DNA from: Puffinus mauretanicus
Taxonomy: Eukaryota; Chordata; Aves; Procellariiformes; Procellariidae
Length of the DNA: 64,000 bases
NCBI GenBank assembly: GCA_023333565.1
Contig: JAJKFH010003627.1
Coordinates: forward strand, 8,413,501 to 8,477,500
Direction of reading: 5' to 3'
Positions 10,062-21,140 of the stretch are shown here, in pieces. Position numbers and translations under genes: made by a program. The stretch's first letter is position 1. Each line of letters starts with the position of its first letter. Under the pieces are notes generated by a model. That model worked only from the letters and a program-made list of their open reading frames with translations. It did no database searches and was not told the origin of the DNA.

Positions 10062-10100
10062 CTGCGGGGAGGAAAAGAGGGGAGAAAGCTTTAGCTGCCA
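10062..10100 (-). other. RNF220: Splice acceptor and polypyrimidine tract of the RNF220 exon
   Basis: On the minus strand the sequence entering the exon is a strong pyrimidine tract (TTTCTCCCCTCTTTTCCTCC) that ends in CCGCAG directly before the split Cys codon. An A-containing GCTAAAG lies just upstream and could serve as branch point. This fixes the exon's 5' edge at 10061. Confidence 0.88.
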
Positions 10101-10890
10101 TCAGCATTGCCTGCGCTCTGCCCTGGTCCCCATCCTAGCCGAGGTCCGAACCCAGGGGATTTTCTCCTGGTATAGCCCCATTTCTCTCCCCATCCCATGC
10201 TCCCTGGGGCAGGGACTGGCTCTGTTCTGCAGCAGGAGAGCAACTGGCATGGGAGCATCCCAGCCCCAGCCTTGGGACCTCCAGTCTTACAGGGAGAGCA
10301 GCAACAGCCACGTTTCAGGAGTGACCCTGTGCAATCCTGGCTTCCCCAGTTTGCGGTGCAGACGGTGTGGCTGGGGGCAGACGGATGACACTGCACTAGC
10401 CACTGTTCCTATTAACTAATAACAGTAAATTAAGAAGAGCCATCTTCATCCTCCTCGGTAGTCCTGAAGTCGGGGGGGGTCAGGATGACCCCCCCGAAGG
10501 GCAGAGCGATTCTCCATTGGCACACAACAGTTGGGAGGCAGAGGAGACCCCGCGGCGCTGGGCTGCAGATGGCGGGGAGCAGGTCCGGATGCTCGGCATG
10601 GCCGTCCCAGCAGTCACCGGGGATTGCTCACCCTGCCCTCGGGCTGGGATGGGGCCCCTCGCCCTCCCCGCACCACCGGCAGCTCCGGACCCTGCAGCCG
10701 CCCGAGCCCCGAACCCCCTGGGGCTGCATCATACCTGGGTGATATCTGGGGGTGCCTGTGAACCCCAATCCCGAGCTGGGCTGAGCCCTGGGGCTGCCCT
10801 GGGGGGCTCTGCCTCACCCACTCCTCGCCCCAAATCCTCCCCGCCGCTCCCCTGCCCAGCCACATCTCCCTGGTTCACTCCGTGCTCCGA
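10101..10890. other. GC-rich intronic stretch upstream of the exon
   Basis: Ordinary GC-rich intron. A small AT-rich spot (TATTAACTAATAACAG and TAAATTAAG) lies at 10410-10436. No second exon is recognised within 1 kb. Confidence 0.6.
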
Positions 10891-11010
10891 AGCCAATTTC
10901 CTCCAGCTCAGAAACTTTATTGCCCCCTCTGTAAGGAATATACAGCATCTATTTAACATAAAATAAAACTCTAAAGCAAACAATGAAGTTTCAATAAAAC
11001 AGAGAAGCCC
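10890..11010. promoter_or_regulatory. Small enhancer-like block
   Basis: GAAACTTTATTGCC, CATCTATTTAACATAAAATA and CAAACAATGAAG (SOX-like) make a compact AT-rich island. Confidence 0.35.
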
Positions 11011-11099
11011 GTGGGTCTCCAGGCCCCCCTCTCCCAGCTGTATTAGCAGCTCTGCTCATGAGAGGGCGTGCGGAGCCCGGCTCAGATGGCTCCGGCGGG

Positions 11100-11460
11100 G
11101 AGAAACATGCTTTATAGCCGCCTGTTGTCATCTAACGTGAACCCTCCTGCTGGATTATTTATTTATGTATTAGACATGGATCAAATTGGTTAAATCCGAG
11201 TGAGAGGCAGTAATGCACAATAAAGCAGCCGGCGCTGGATACAAGGGGGCTGCGTGCACCGTGGCCTTCCAATCAGGAGCCAAAAGGTGCCATTTTATGG
11301 CTCCTAACGATGGCAGAGCCCAGTTAAATGAATCCCCATTAAAGGAATAGACCTTCTCAAAGTATAAAACATTGGTGTGAGCGGCTTTACTGGGTCCCTG
11401 CGCTCACTGTATAACTGCTTGGCGCAGGCATTTAACGAGAGGAAGGGTCTGAAATAAGTT
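11100..11460. promoter_or_regulatory. Strong enhancer-like block with hairpin
   Basis: AT-rich repeat-free sequence with GGATTATTTATTTATG, GATCAAATTGGTTAAATCC, GTAATGCACAATAAAG and CAGTTAAATGAATCCCC. AGGAGCCA (11275-11282) and TGGCTCCT (11298-11305) are perfect inverted arms around a 15-nt loop. The overall look is of a conserved non-coding element. Confidence 0.5.
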
Positions 11461-11569
11461 TGAGAGTCACCTTGGCTCATCCTTGCCTTCCAGCAGGACA
11501 CAGCGTACGTGCCTGGTGGGAGCGGGGCTGGCGCCGGGACATTGCCTGCCCTTTTCTTCAGCCTCCCTA

Positions 11570-11612
11570 TAGGAGATGGGGGAAACTGAGGCACGAGGGG
11601 CAAGTTGGGGCA
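11570..11612 (+). mobile_element. MIR-like SINE fragment
   Basis: AGATGGGGGAAACTGAGGCA followed by a GC-rich stretch and AAGTT resembles the MIR core (GGGGAAACTGAGGCACAGAG, then TTAAGT). Short and degraded, so moderate confidence. Confidence 0.5.
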
Positions 11613-13936
11613 GGCCAGTGCTATGGGGCAGCCCCTACCTCCCCAGCTTTTCCATCCACTGGGAACTCTCCCATTTGCAGAGCCAGGAGGAAAACCCAGC
11701 CGGTCTCTCCTCCGGACTTGAGCCGCTCCCGACGGCTCCTGGGCAGGGTCCCGGCAGACCCCGGACACCTCAGCTCCTCGTCCCCACCACCCTTCTGCCG
11801 GGGAGGACACAACGTGCAGCCCGTGCAACTGGGAACATCTTCCTCTCTCCTCCTTCCCTTGTGTTTAAATAATGCCCAGAACCCAACCCAAACCCAAACA
11901 ACCAGCTCCTGCTGACCCTTGCGGGAAAGGTCGGCATTTCAGTAATTCCACCTTCCTCTTGGAGCTTTTCCACTTTTGTGTAGCGGGGGCCCGAAATAGC
12001 CCAGGAGCGTCCCCGACCACCTGCTATTTATAACCCCAACTTCGCAGCAAAACAATGGAGCTGTCTGAGACTCCCTCCCAAAATAAACAGGCAGCCTTTG
12101 AGCGGACGGGAAATCCTGCTGGATCCCCGCTGTGGGGTGTGCAGATGGACGGGTAAACAGGCTGCCCTCCGCCCTGCCACGCCGCATCCCCGCTCCCAGC
12201 CCAGGCCACCACCGTGGGGCCCGTGAGCCCCCCCCCGCTGCCACCCACAGCTTGGGCTGGTGGGACAGGGATGCTCTCGGCAGCACCGGAGGGTGAACCG
12301 GAGGTTGAGCATCCCCGGGTCTCTGCTCTCCGGGGAGCCCAGGGGTGTCTGTTTGCTGGGGGAGGTGATGGAGAGTCCTGGACCGCAGTGCTGGGATGGG
12401 CAGCCTCGGAACAGGAGGTGCAGCTGAGGTCCCGCCTGGGGACCAGCTCTGTTGGGCTGGGCCGGTGGCTTTTTTAACCTCCTGCACACCCAGGTTCTCA
12501 CGCCCTGCTTGTTCTCCAGGGCTCTTCCATGGGGTGCATGTTCCTAAGCAGAGGTGACTTTGGATTTCAACGGCCGGGGCAACCAGGAGGGATCTCAGGC
12601 CATGGGAAGGAGCCTTGCTGCCTTCCACGGCCACTCCCAACCCCAGCCCAGGCCAGCAGGAGAAAAGAGCAGCAGCGGCCTTACCCACCAGCTACACCAA
12701 CGATACGGCAACGAATTTGTGCCGAGGAAGGACGTGACAGCTGTCACCCTGCATCCCCGTGACAGCGGGGGAAGATCCCCTTGCTCCAGTGAGCACGGGA
12801 GGCTGGTGCTTGCGCTGAAGCAAGGGCTTCCAGAGAGGCAGGAGAACAGGGACCCGGCCAGGCAGCCAAGTCCCTGATGTAGAGATTGCAAAGCAGGAGA
12901 CAGAAGGAGCCCTGGCTCCTGGCCCAAGGGGCTGACAACTGCGCTTTTGCAGGAGCAGGGCTAAGCGCGAGTGACAGGCAGAAGGGAGGGATCACCTCCC
13001 GTGCCAGCAGGACACCTACGCAAGCCTCCCCAGGTCTGCGAAACCTGCTGCACGCCCGCAGTGCTGCAGAGGCTGCCGGCGGGATGCGTCTCCCCAAATC
13101 AGTGGCAGCCACATCCGCAGCGTGCCCCGGAGCCCGGCACACGCCCACGCCGTGGTGTTTCACGCCGGGCAGCGGTACCCAGCTCCATGGCGTGGGATGT
13201 TGGGTTGTGGGGAGGGAGAGGATGGGCATCGTAAGTCCTCGGTTGTGAATGCAAAGGTGGAGGGAGACGTGTACATCCCGCCTCTCCTCTCCGGAGCAGG
13301 GGCATCCCGGTACTCATGAAAAAGCAAAGGATGCCGCGCTGTGTGTGCAGCTGGACCGCCCTGGGGTGTAGGTGCTTACTCTGCTCGAGGGAGCAGAGGG
13401 CATTGATTTGCCCGGGGCAAAATGAAGGGTGCAAACCCCGAGCGGGCTGGCCCTGCGCCTGCCCCAGCAACGAGTGCTCCCCGCTCTTCCCTCCCCGCCC
13501 TGTGCCAAACCCGCTCCTGGGAGACCCTGAATGGCTCTTTTCAGGCTTTTGTTTTTTGGCAGCTGTGTTTTTGTTTTCTTTGCCCCTCTCTCTCCCCTTC
13601 ACTCTCTGGTTACTCGGTAGGCTCAGCTCCAGTGTTTACCCTCCTCAGCTCTGCCGTGCTTTCCCCGCTGCCGACCCCCCGCTCACCAGTGCCAGAGAGA
13701 TGAAAAGGCAGAGCTTTGGTGCTCCCGCTGTTTGCACGGTCTCCTGGGCTCCGCGGAAATGTTTAACTCCAAGTGTTGAAACTGAATATTTCCTGCTCTG
13801 AAAGCAGAGGGCTCGATGCGCAGACGCACCCCTGCGTGGAGGAATTTGTCCACGGGCTCCGTTGGAGGGCGTCTGCAAACCAATCCCAGCCCAGGCGGGC
13901 ACTGAATCGAACCTTCCTGATCTCACTGGGGGGATC

Positions 13937-14010
13937 GAGGGCCAGATCCTGCCCTCAGTTACACCAATATGGATCCAGCCTAATTCCCCTGAGTCAGGTC
14001 TGATTCACCG
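13937..14010 (+). mobile_element. Ancient amniote interspersed repeat fragment
   Basis: GGCCAGATCCTGCCCTCAGT followed by TACACCAATATGGATCC resembles a repeat I know as widespread in reptile and bird DNA (CAGATTCTGCCCTCAGTTAC, then CCAGTGTAAATCC, then CATTGAAGTCAATGG). Related pieces occur at 23884, 29196, 36933 and 46500. I do not assert a database family name. Confidence 0.5.
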
Positions 14011-14284
14011 CAAAGCAACTGCTAAGGGGACCCAGGCTCCAGGCTGGGAGCTGGGCTCAGGTACCAGGGATGCACACATGGCACCGAATAGGCGTGAAGG
14101 CATGAAGCCATCCCTGCTCCCACCCTGCGCCCGTGCCCTGGGTGGAGGGCTGACAGCACCGCAAGGCGTTTGCAGGCCAGGACTGGGTCACTTGGAAGGG
14201 AAAGCTTCCCCCTCAGCAGAATGGGAAATGCTATTTTGGAGAGCGTTTAAGTGAGGAAAAAAGGGGCCCGGCCCAGCCCGCCAA

Positions 14285-14490
14285 CAGCCATGACAGCGCG
14301 TGATGTATACAGCCCCTCGTCACTATGCAGCACGGAGTAAACGATGCTCCCAAGTCACTCTGAATGAGCAAAGGTTACAAGGTGCAAGGGCTCGCTCTGC
14401 CCAGGAGCTCGGCAAGTTGCCAAATGAATGGAATAAATTGATTGTTACTCGATTGCTGAGCTCTGCTGATGGCTTATTGCACAGCCAGGT
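14285..14490. promoter_or_regulatory. Enhancer-like block
   Basis: GGTTACAAGGTGCAAGG (two nuclear-receptor-like half sites) and CCAAATGAATGGAATAAATT, then GATTGTTACTCGATTGC, give an AT-rich island. Regulatory role inferred. Confidence 0.4.
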
Positions 14491-14829
14491 GCCTCCCCAG
14501 GGACTGCCACCGCGGTGGCACAGGCAGTGGCAGCGGGTAGTGAGCACTGATGGGGGCCCGGTCCCCGCTGGGGACGTGCTCGCTCTTTCCTAACGGTCCT
14601 TCACTGGGCAGGCCCCAGGGCATCTGCCCAGGTTTGGGGGCATCTTCTCCCCACGCTGTCCTTCCTCGTGGCCATCTGAAACTTGCCCCCGGGAGGACCA
14701 GCTCTTCTCTCCCAACTCCTGATTTCTCCTATCTCGAACTGTTTTCCACTTGTCTGAGTATCAAACTCCCCCTCCTCTGAGATGCCTCCCTCCATCTCAC
14801 CCTCCTATTCCCTCTCTCTCCCTCTTAAA
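14491..14829. other. Intronic stretch ending in a pyrimidine tract
   Basis: GC-rich intron. About 14765-14826 is almost entirely C/T on the plus strand (CCTCCCTCCATCTCACCCTC, TATTCCCTCTCTCTCC). No splice site use can be shown. Confidence 0.55.
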
Positions 14830-15250
14830 CACCCCATCATTTAAACCCAATCAAAGCCAGTTGATCTGAAACTCTTCTGAATAGAAATGACCCCATGCTG
14901 GGGCCCCCGGCCCCGCGCGCCGTTTCGGGGGCCGCGCTGAAACCAGGTGGGTGGTAATGGAAGTGCTGACACAGGCTCCTTGACAGCATCGCCACTGCCA
15001 GCGCCTGTAATAATCCCTCCCGGCTCCCCCGCAACTCGGTTTCCGCGGCGATTATTTTCCATTCGATGATGGGCTTGCTGTTATTTGTGTACTGATAGCA
15101 GATATCTCGTGTGACAAGCCTCCTTTCCTTCCAGCTCAAAAAACAATAATTCAAAGAAAGCCCCATATTAGCTTGGAAATAGCCAAACGCTCGCTGTTCT
15201 CCCGGCGAGCCCGCGCCGCAGCCGATGAGGCTTGCAGAGCCCTGACAGTA
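14830..15250. promoter_or_regulatory. Strong enhancer-like block
   Basis: Includes CCCCATCATTTAAACCC, CCAATCAAAGCC (TCF/SOX-like), GGTGGGTGGTAATGG, CTGTAATAATCCC, GGCGATTATTTTCC and AACAATAATTCAAAG (SOX-like). A CpG-bearing central part (GCGCGCCGTTTCGG) is flanked by AT-rich ends. It resembles a multi-site developmental enhancer. Confidence 0.5.
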
Positions 15251-15329
15251 AGTGGCAGCCAAGGGGCTGCGCCGTAGCCGGGGGAGGATGACAACGGTGG
15301 GGCGAGGAAGGCGGAGATGGTTCATGTGT

Positions 15330-15445
15330 CAGTGCAGAGCACTCCGGAATAACAGCAGAGGCAAAAAGTATTTGGTAATGAAGTGAGGGAGCAGGAATAA
15401 TGTCGCTCATTGCTCTCCCATCTCCCTGCTATTTACTGGTGAGCT
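15330..15445. promoter_or_regulatory. Small enhancer-like block
   Basis: GGAATAACAGCAGAGG and AAGTATTTGGTAATGAAG, then GGAATAATGTCGCTCATTG, follow the stronger block at 14830-15250 and may belong to it. Confidence 0.3.
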
Positions 15446-16739
15446 CCCAGTGCCATCCCCATAGGGCTGCATCCTGCCTGCTGGGCACCGCCTTGGGTCC
15501 TGCTGGTTTGGGGGCCACCACCAAAAGGTACGTGGCCCCCAAAAACCTGCAAATGTGGGTGGCTTGAGGTCAGGGCATGTCCCGCTCCTTCCAGCAGGCC
15601 CTTCCCCTCCCTCGGGCTCCTGGCTGAATGTGGGATGCAGACCTTGGCTGTGTGGGATGCAGACCTCAGCTTGCTGCTCAGGACCGGGCACCCTGGACCT
15701 GGCCCTCCTGCACTTGCTCTGCCCAGGGCGATGGAGAGCCAGGCGCCGGGGACAGCGATGGGCAGTGAGGTGACTGCAGGTTCGCGTGCTGTGGCTGGGT
15801 TCAGCATCTGGCCATAACCACGTCCACAGCACGACCTAACTCTGCAAACACCCCACAGTGCAGCGAGCGCATCCAGATCACCGGGGAATCACCCTGTGTC
15901 GAGCAGACCTGCCCTTCCCTGGAGCACCTGCGTTTTGGAGGTCTGTGCAGGCGGGAAGGGAACAGAGGTCTGGAAAAGTGACTTCTCATGTAAGAAAAGG
16001 CTTTTGAGGAGTCACTTCTTCTCCACTCCTGCGCCACAGCGCAAAGCTGCCACAGGGCACCAGCAGAAGCTGGGCTCAGATCGTGCTGGGCACGGCACGG
16101 GGCTGCTCCTGCCTTGAATCTAGCAGAGAGGGGCACAGGGATGGGTGACAGCCGGTTTTATACAGCTGGGGTGTATAAAAGAGAGAGGCACATATGGACC
16201 GAGGGACCTCTACAACCTCATGAGCAAACTGGGGTGCAGCGAAGAGCTGAACTCAGCCCCCTGCATCCCCACCAGCGCTGCTCCCTGCTAAGGTGCCCAG
16301 GCTGCCAAGCAGTTCAGAAAATACACCTGAGGCTAAAAACTACGGAGGGATCCGAGGCAGAAAAGCTTGCTAAAATCTTGATTTCCTTCCAAAGAAAAGA
16401 GTTGCTCTTGTAGCTGCCTCTCCAGGTAAGCTGGATACTGGAGAGGACTGGTGTAAACTGGTGCAGTGCTCCTGCCGTGCAGCTAACGCCAGCTGGGGTG
16501 ATCCCACGGGTTGCTCAGTCAAAACGTGTGTTCAAACAGCACCCTGGGCTCTTCAGAGGCTGTTGCACGTCCCGTCGGGTCCGGCACCACGTTTCTCATG
16601 GCGGGTGGCAGCCCGGCAGCGAGGAGAGGTGAGGGGCCCCTCCGAGCATCCGACCCCACCGCTCGCGATCCCGGCCCTGGCTCTCTACCTGCGGAGATCA
16701 CGGCCGCCCGGCGCGGGGCAGAGGAAGATGGATTGAGCT
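15446..16739. other. GC-rich intronic stretch
   Basis: No exon or RNA gene recognised. It includes the short tandem duplication at 15629-15666. Confidence 0.55.
15629..15666. repeat. 22-bp tandem duplication
   Basis: TGTGGGATGCAGACCT occurs at 15629 and again at 15651, a 22-bp period with about 1.7 copies. Confidence 0.85.
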
Positions 16740-17240
16740 GGGCAATAATTTAAGAAACTGAGTGAGTCTGTACATCCAATCACTTTACAAATCAGGGGAA
16801 AAGGAGAGAGGAGGAAAGGCAGGAGCGGGGGGAGAAGTGAAAAGGCCGCGCAGGGAAATGCATCACAATTACTGTCTCGGCTCTAATGAGGAGCCTGTCA
16901 TGAGGCTGTCATCCTGCGGAAAGCCACCTACTCAGAAAGATTCAATAAAAAAGTAGCAGAGAGATAAAAAAGAGATATATTTCAGCCCTTGCTAATATTC
17001 TTTTCATTTGTCCCAGCACAAAATAAGATACTGCACTTAACCGGCTCGGTTAAAATGAAAAGGGGGGGGGGCGGGAAGGGAGCAGCATTGATCAATACCA
17101 CTAAAAGCCGGGAGACACGGTGATGGAGTGCAATTTTTTTGTCTGTGCTGAAGCATAGCAGAGGCCCGGGCGGGGTAATTTATGATTCGCACGCATGCTG
17201 GCTAACTAGAGGCTGACAAGACAATGAATCCTCGATGAGA
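16740..17240. promoter_or_regulatory. Strong enhancer-like block
   Basis: About 500 bp of AT-rich sequence with GGCAATAATTTAAG, CATCCAATCAC, CACAATTACTG, CTCTAATGAGG, GATTCAATAAAAAAG, CTAATATTC, GCATTGATCAATACC and GGTAATTTATGATTC. TTAACCG (17037-17043) and CGGTTAA (17047-17053) form a perfect inverted pair with a 3-bp centre, close to Grainyhead-like AACCGGTT sites. A G10 run lies at 17062-17071. No repeat or coding signature. Confidence 0.5.
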
Positions 17241-19070
17241 GGCACGCGGGCCGCTGGGAGAGCTGGAAAGGGAGAGCGTGACAGGGACCTGGAAGGGAGA
17301 GGGGAATAGGAGGGCTGGGATGGGCTGCGGCCCCGTCTCCCCACGGCACTGCTCCTGGGCTCAACGCGGCTCCGCAGAGCGGAGCAGAAACGCCTCCCCG
17401 GGCTTCACAAGAGAAGAATAGAGGAACGCCGAGAACAAGCCAAGGGGCTGCGCTGCCTCTGTCCCTGCCCGCCTGCCTCGTGGCTCCCAGCCGGGCAGGC
17501 TGCCCGTGCTGCCTTCCCCCGAGGAAGCACATCGGTGCCCGGCCACGACCTGCACTGGGAGGAGATGGACCAAAGCGGGACAGCAGGGACCAGGGACAGA
17601 GACAGATGATCCCTTCTCCACTCCAGCTTCTCTGATGGGTGCTGATATGAATCGAGGCAAGCTTAGGACCGCAGAGCTGGACCTTCCTGCTGCCACCCAT
17701 CCTCTGCCCTGGCAGCGAAACTGGAGCCTCCTCCAACCCACTGCCTCGTCTCCAAAACACACAAGTCCTGGGGAGCAGCTGGGTCTCCCCGACATCAGTG
17801 GGGTCCCTGGCTTCAGCAAACATGGCGCAGCAGAAACGCTCCTGAGGGCATCCTACAGCTCTGTCCCTCCAGCCTGGGGGACCTCCTGGAGCGTGACGCA
17901 CCTCCCTCCCCCACATCCTTGAGCTGCCCTCCACCCCGTGGATCTTGTCACGCCATGCAGCCAAGAATGGCCAGGCTGTGGACAAACCACCCAGAGCCAG
18001 TGAGACCCATGGACCATGCATGCAATTCTGCAAATGCTGTGGCCCACAGCCAGTCCTTCCACAGCGGGGCTTGCGAAACGAGGCACTGGGACCCAGCACA
18101 CTCCCCAGCAGGCAGGCAGCCAGGCAGGAGACCCCAGGGCTCTCTCGCTGCCTGCACCGTGTGTGCAGCCATGGCTGGACCGAGTGCAGCGAACGGCTCT
18201 GCCTCCTCACCATCCCCCCTTCTCCTCCTCGGCCACCCGGCATGCCTGGGGTTGTGCACCCAGAGGTGGCAGCTGGGTGACGTACACCAATAGGCCTCTA
18301 GCCCTGTTTGCTGTCACAAGGGTCACTTTTTGTCCCTTGCTGAACCAGTCCCCCAAGCTGGGGTTCCTGCTGGCCTGGTGGGAGAGGGCGGAGAGGAGGA
18401 GCTGCGTAACTGCATTGCCAACGCATGCCTTGATTATCCATGCTCTGCATCAGTTCTTGGGATGGAAAGACCTGGAATAAAATACCTTCTTTAGCTGCCA
18501 AAAAATAATGGCAGTGGGAACTAGAGAAGGTGGGAGTTTCACAGGGACATCCCTGTGTCTGGCTGGGAGCCCCTAAGAGAGCTGGGGTCCGATGTCCCAG
18601 ACACTTTTGGGGTCTGCGCCATGCCCTGATTGCTTCATCCATACCAGAAACTGGGACGCAGTCGTGAGCGGGAGCGACAGCCCTGCACAGGGCCTGGCGG
18701 AGCGCTGGAGGGGCTTCTCCCTCCCAGCCTTATCCCACCACCGCACATCCCAGCTCCCTGCAAAACCCGCAGGACGATCCTGCACCAGACTGCTGCTGCT
18801 CAGCTCTCGCACGCCCCGTCCTCCTGCTCCTCTGGGTCCTCGGCGAAGGATCTGGCTGCACCCAGAGAGACAGGATCAGCCTGGAAATGGGTCTCTGCCC
18901 TCACCATTGACAGGGAAACAAGAGCCTGAGGACCCCCCAACTGCCTGCGGGCCGGGGGGTTGCTGTGGGTCCCCCCGCAGCCCAGCGAGGCGCCCCGAGA
19001 GGGGCTCCAGCCCCATCCTGTCCCCGCAGCAGACGCTCGTAGGCAGCCACATGTCTCCATGCCCTTGACT
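17241..19070. other. GC-rich intronic stretch
   Basis: An open frame of 345 codons (17206-18243, minus) spans much of it, but its composition is that of random GC-rich translation and it matches no family. No RNA gene or transposon recognised. Confidence 0.55.
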
Positions 19071-19690
19071 TGGAGGGCAGCCTGTTAAGTTGGTGATATA
19101 CTGATCCGTCTATAATTCGAAGGGGTGATGGGGTAGAGTCTTTCCCTGCCTCCCACCCACTCCCTCCCCCCACTTTCCGGCTCCTCTCCTCTCCTCCCTC
19201 GGGGGTGTGTGGGGCACATATCGAAAACACAGATATTGAACTGTCAAAACTATTTCCTACAAGAAAATAGATTCATCAGCTTGCAGCACGCAGGGTCATT
19301 GCCACATTTTCCCCTCGCGCCAGCACCTGCACATGCCGGCGCATACCCAATGCCTCTTCGCAGCACCGGCACTTTAGCTTGTAGCTCAGGGCCCTTAAGT
19401 GACTTTGAGAAATGGATAATCGATTATAATTCCACGGGCCTCTCTGCAGATTTATCTGGAGAATGTATAAAAGCCAGGGCTTGGGAGAAGCGGGTCCTTC
19501 TGGCTAACACGTCGATTGCCTGCGCTCTCCGTGCCCGGCTCGGAAAATCGCATCCCGAGCACGACTCTGTTTAATCCATCAGTACACAATCAATGCACTC
19601 TGTAATCAACTCTTGATCACTTAATTTTACACATGTTGGCTGAATCCCTTTGTTTAATCACTAGATCAGGCCGCCTTGTTGCACTGCCCC
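19070..19690. promoter_or_regulatory. Strong enhancer-like block with Pax-type dimer site
   Basis: About 600 bp hold GGTGATATACTGATCCGTC, CACATATCGAAAAC, CCCTTAAGTGAC (NKX2-like), CAGTACACAATCAATGCAC, CTGTAATCAACTC, GATCACTTAATTTTAC and TTTAATCACTAG. The palindrome ATAATCGATTAT (19416-19427) contains TAAT-CG-ATTA, the classical P2 cooperative site of Pax-type paired homeodomains. It also fits ONECUT-like ATCGAT. A strong regulatory candidate. Confidence 0.55.
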
Positions 19691-19699
19691 CTCCCTGCT

Positions 19700-20090
19700 T
19701 AACCCTCCCTGACCCTCGTCCCCCCCCGCCGGCACCACCAAACGCAGCCAGGAGCCTTCATTTCACCTTGAGGAAGAGCTCCCGTGAATTTAGAGAGCCG
19801 TGAGATGGCAAAGGAAGGGCAGAAAGGAAAACAGAGGGAGTGAAAAAATAACGCCGGCGAGAATGAAAATATTTTCCCTTCTGTGTCTTCCTAGAGCTTG
19901 TCCCGGCCATTTCCACCCACATAACAGAAATCTCCGCTGGGATTTAAAAGGGGGCTGGATGTTGGGATACGCACACCGAAGGCCTGCAGCATCCCAGGGA
20001 GAACGGACGCATCGGGGTGTCACTGGGCAGATGCACCGGCACACGACGGGCACCCATCACGTGGCTCCCTGGGCTGCATCTAGCCCCTCC
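19700..20090. other. Mixed intronic stretch
   Basis: GC-rich ends with an AT-richer centre (GAATGAAAATATTTTCCC at 19861-19878, which contains the GAAAATATTTTC palindrome). Nothing else recognised. Confidence 0.45.
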
Positions 20091-20094
20091 AGCA

Positions 20095-20320
20095 TCCTCC
20101 CCACCCCGTTATTATTTTGACTGTTTTAGCAGCCGAGGCCATTACGAGCATCGGTTCTTGATCTTTCCCTCCCAGAGGCATCCTTGGGAACATCGCTCCC
20201 ATCTCGCCGGGGTTCATCTTCCTTTTTACGGCAAGAGCATGACCCTCGGGTTGCGAATGCATGTAAACGCAGCTATTTGGCATTTTTAGCGTGATTTGTG
20301 TCGCTAGCCTGATGCCACCT
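20095..20320. promoter_or_regulatory. Enhancer-like block
   Basis: CCGTTATTATTTTGACTG, GGCCATTACGAGC and TTGCGAATGCATGTAAACG (POU/FOX-like), then CATTTTTAGCGTG. An AT-rich island with clustered motifs and no repeat similarity. Confidence 0.4.
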
Positions 20321-20920
20321 CACCCTTCACACGTGCTCTGCTGGCATGCCAGGGTCAGCGTCTGGGGGATGCTCATAGGTGGGGATGTCTGACTGCCCGA
20401 CATTGAAATGCGCTGGGATTTTGCATGTGTGTGCCTCATCCTGCTGTCGAATAACCCTTTCCAAGAAGAGTTTGTGGCATTTTAACTGTGTGATGAGAAC
20501 CTGAAGGCTCAGAGATAGGGGGACCACGTACTTGCAATCCAAACATAGACCGTTTTGACCAGCCACATAGGTCACGCAGCACGTTCCTCCTACCTGAGCA
20601 GCACAGCGGTCATTCATAACCTGGTTAAATCTTCCTTTTTAAAGAGGCCTTGGTGCCGCCTTTAATTTGGCACGTGGAGTAACTGCTGCACATGCTTGCA
20701 AGAATAAACGACGGGATGTGCTTGAACAAGAGGGATCTGGAAGCGCAATTGCCAGGGGAGCGTGCAAATGTTAGCTTTGCACAGGAAACTCGCACAAAAC
20801 TGCGTGTTGACACCAAGAGGCCAGTTGTAGGACAAAGCAGGCGCGGATGTTTAAAGAGAATTCCAGTTGCTATCCTATAGCAAATAGTCTTCAAAGAGCC
20901 CCTGGAGCTCTCGGCTTCTC
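20321..20920. other. Mixed intronic stretch
   Basis: Near-balanced composition. AACATTTGCACG on the minus strand and GGCATTTTAACTGTG are the only motif-like spots. No exon or repeat family recognised. Confidence 0.45.
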
Positions 20921-20929
20921 AGCATGGAA

Positions 20930-21140
20930 AGAGGAGCTTGTACAAGATGAAACGCAAATAAATAGTTTACCATAGAAAAGATATCCAAGGCAAAGAGTGA
21001 GATGCAAGTTTTAGATCTCACATTAGCCAGCTGGGGTTTTATTGGTCCCCAAGTAAAAGCTGTAAATAAAATACAAACCTAACCTGCATATTGTCAAACT
21101 ACATTTAAAAAAAAAAAAACAACTTAATTGCACTCAAGAG
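20930..21140. promoter_or_regulatory. AT-rich enhancer-like block
   Basis: CGCAAATAAATAGTTTACC, GTTTTATTGGTCCCC (inverted CCAAT box) and GCTGTAAATAAAATAC, then a poly-A run at 21108-21119 and CTTAATTGCACTC. Motif-based inference. Confidence 0.35.

Larger units (their letters stand above)
11461..14280. other. GC-rich intronic stretch
   Basis: No exon or RNA gene. It contains a MIR-like fragment near 11570, a C9 run at 12228-12236, pyrimidine tracts near 13570-13605, and an ancient repeat fragment near 13937. Open frames of up to about 250 codons lack any family resemblance and lie in stop-poor GC-rich DNA. Confidence 0.55.

Noticed and set aside
9737..10419. Plus-strand open frames across the RNF220 exon
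   Set aside because: They are antisense to a clearly recognised, correctly spliced coding exon and read through its splice sites.
17206..18243. 345-codon minus-strand open frame
   Set aside because: GC-rich intron with few stops. The translation is Gly/Pro/Ser/Arg/Cys-rich with no domain, and competing frames of similar quality overlap it.
20017..20289. Possible exon in an AT-rich conserved-looking stretch
   Set aside because: No frame gives a recognisable peptide and no convincing splice pair flanks it; the block is better read as regulatory.
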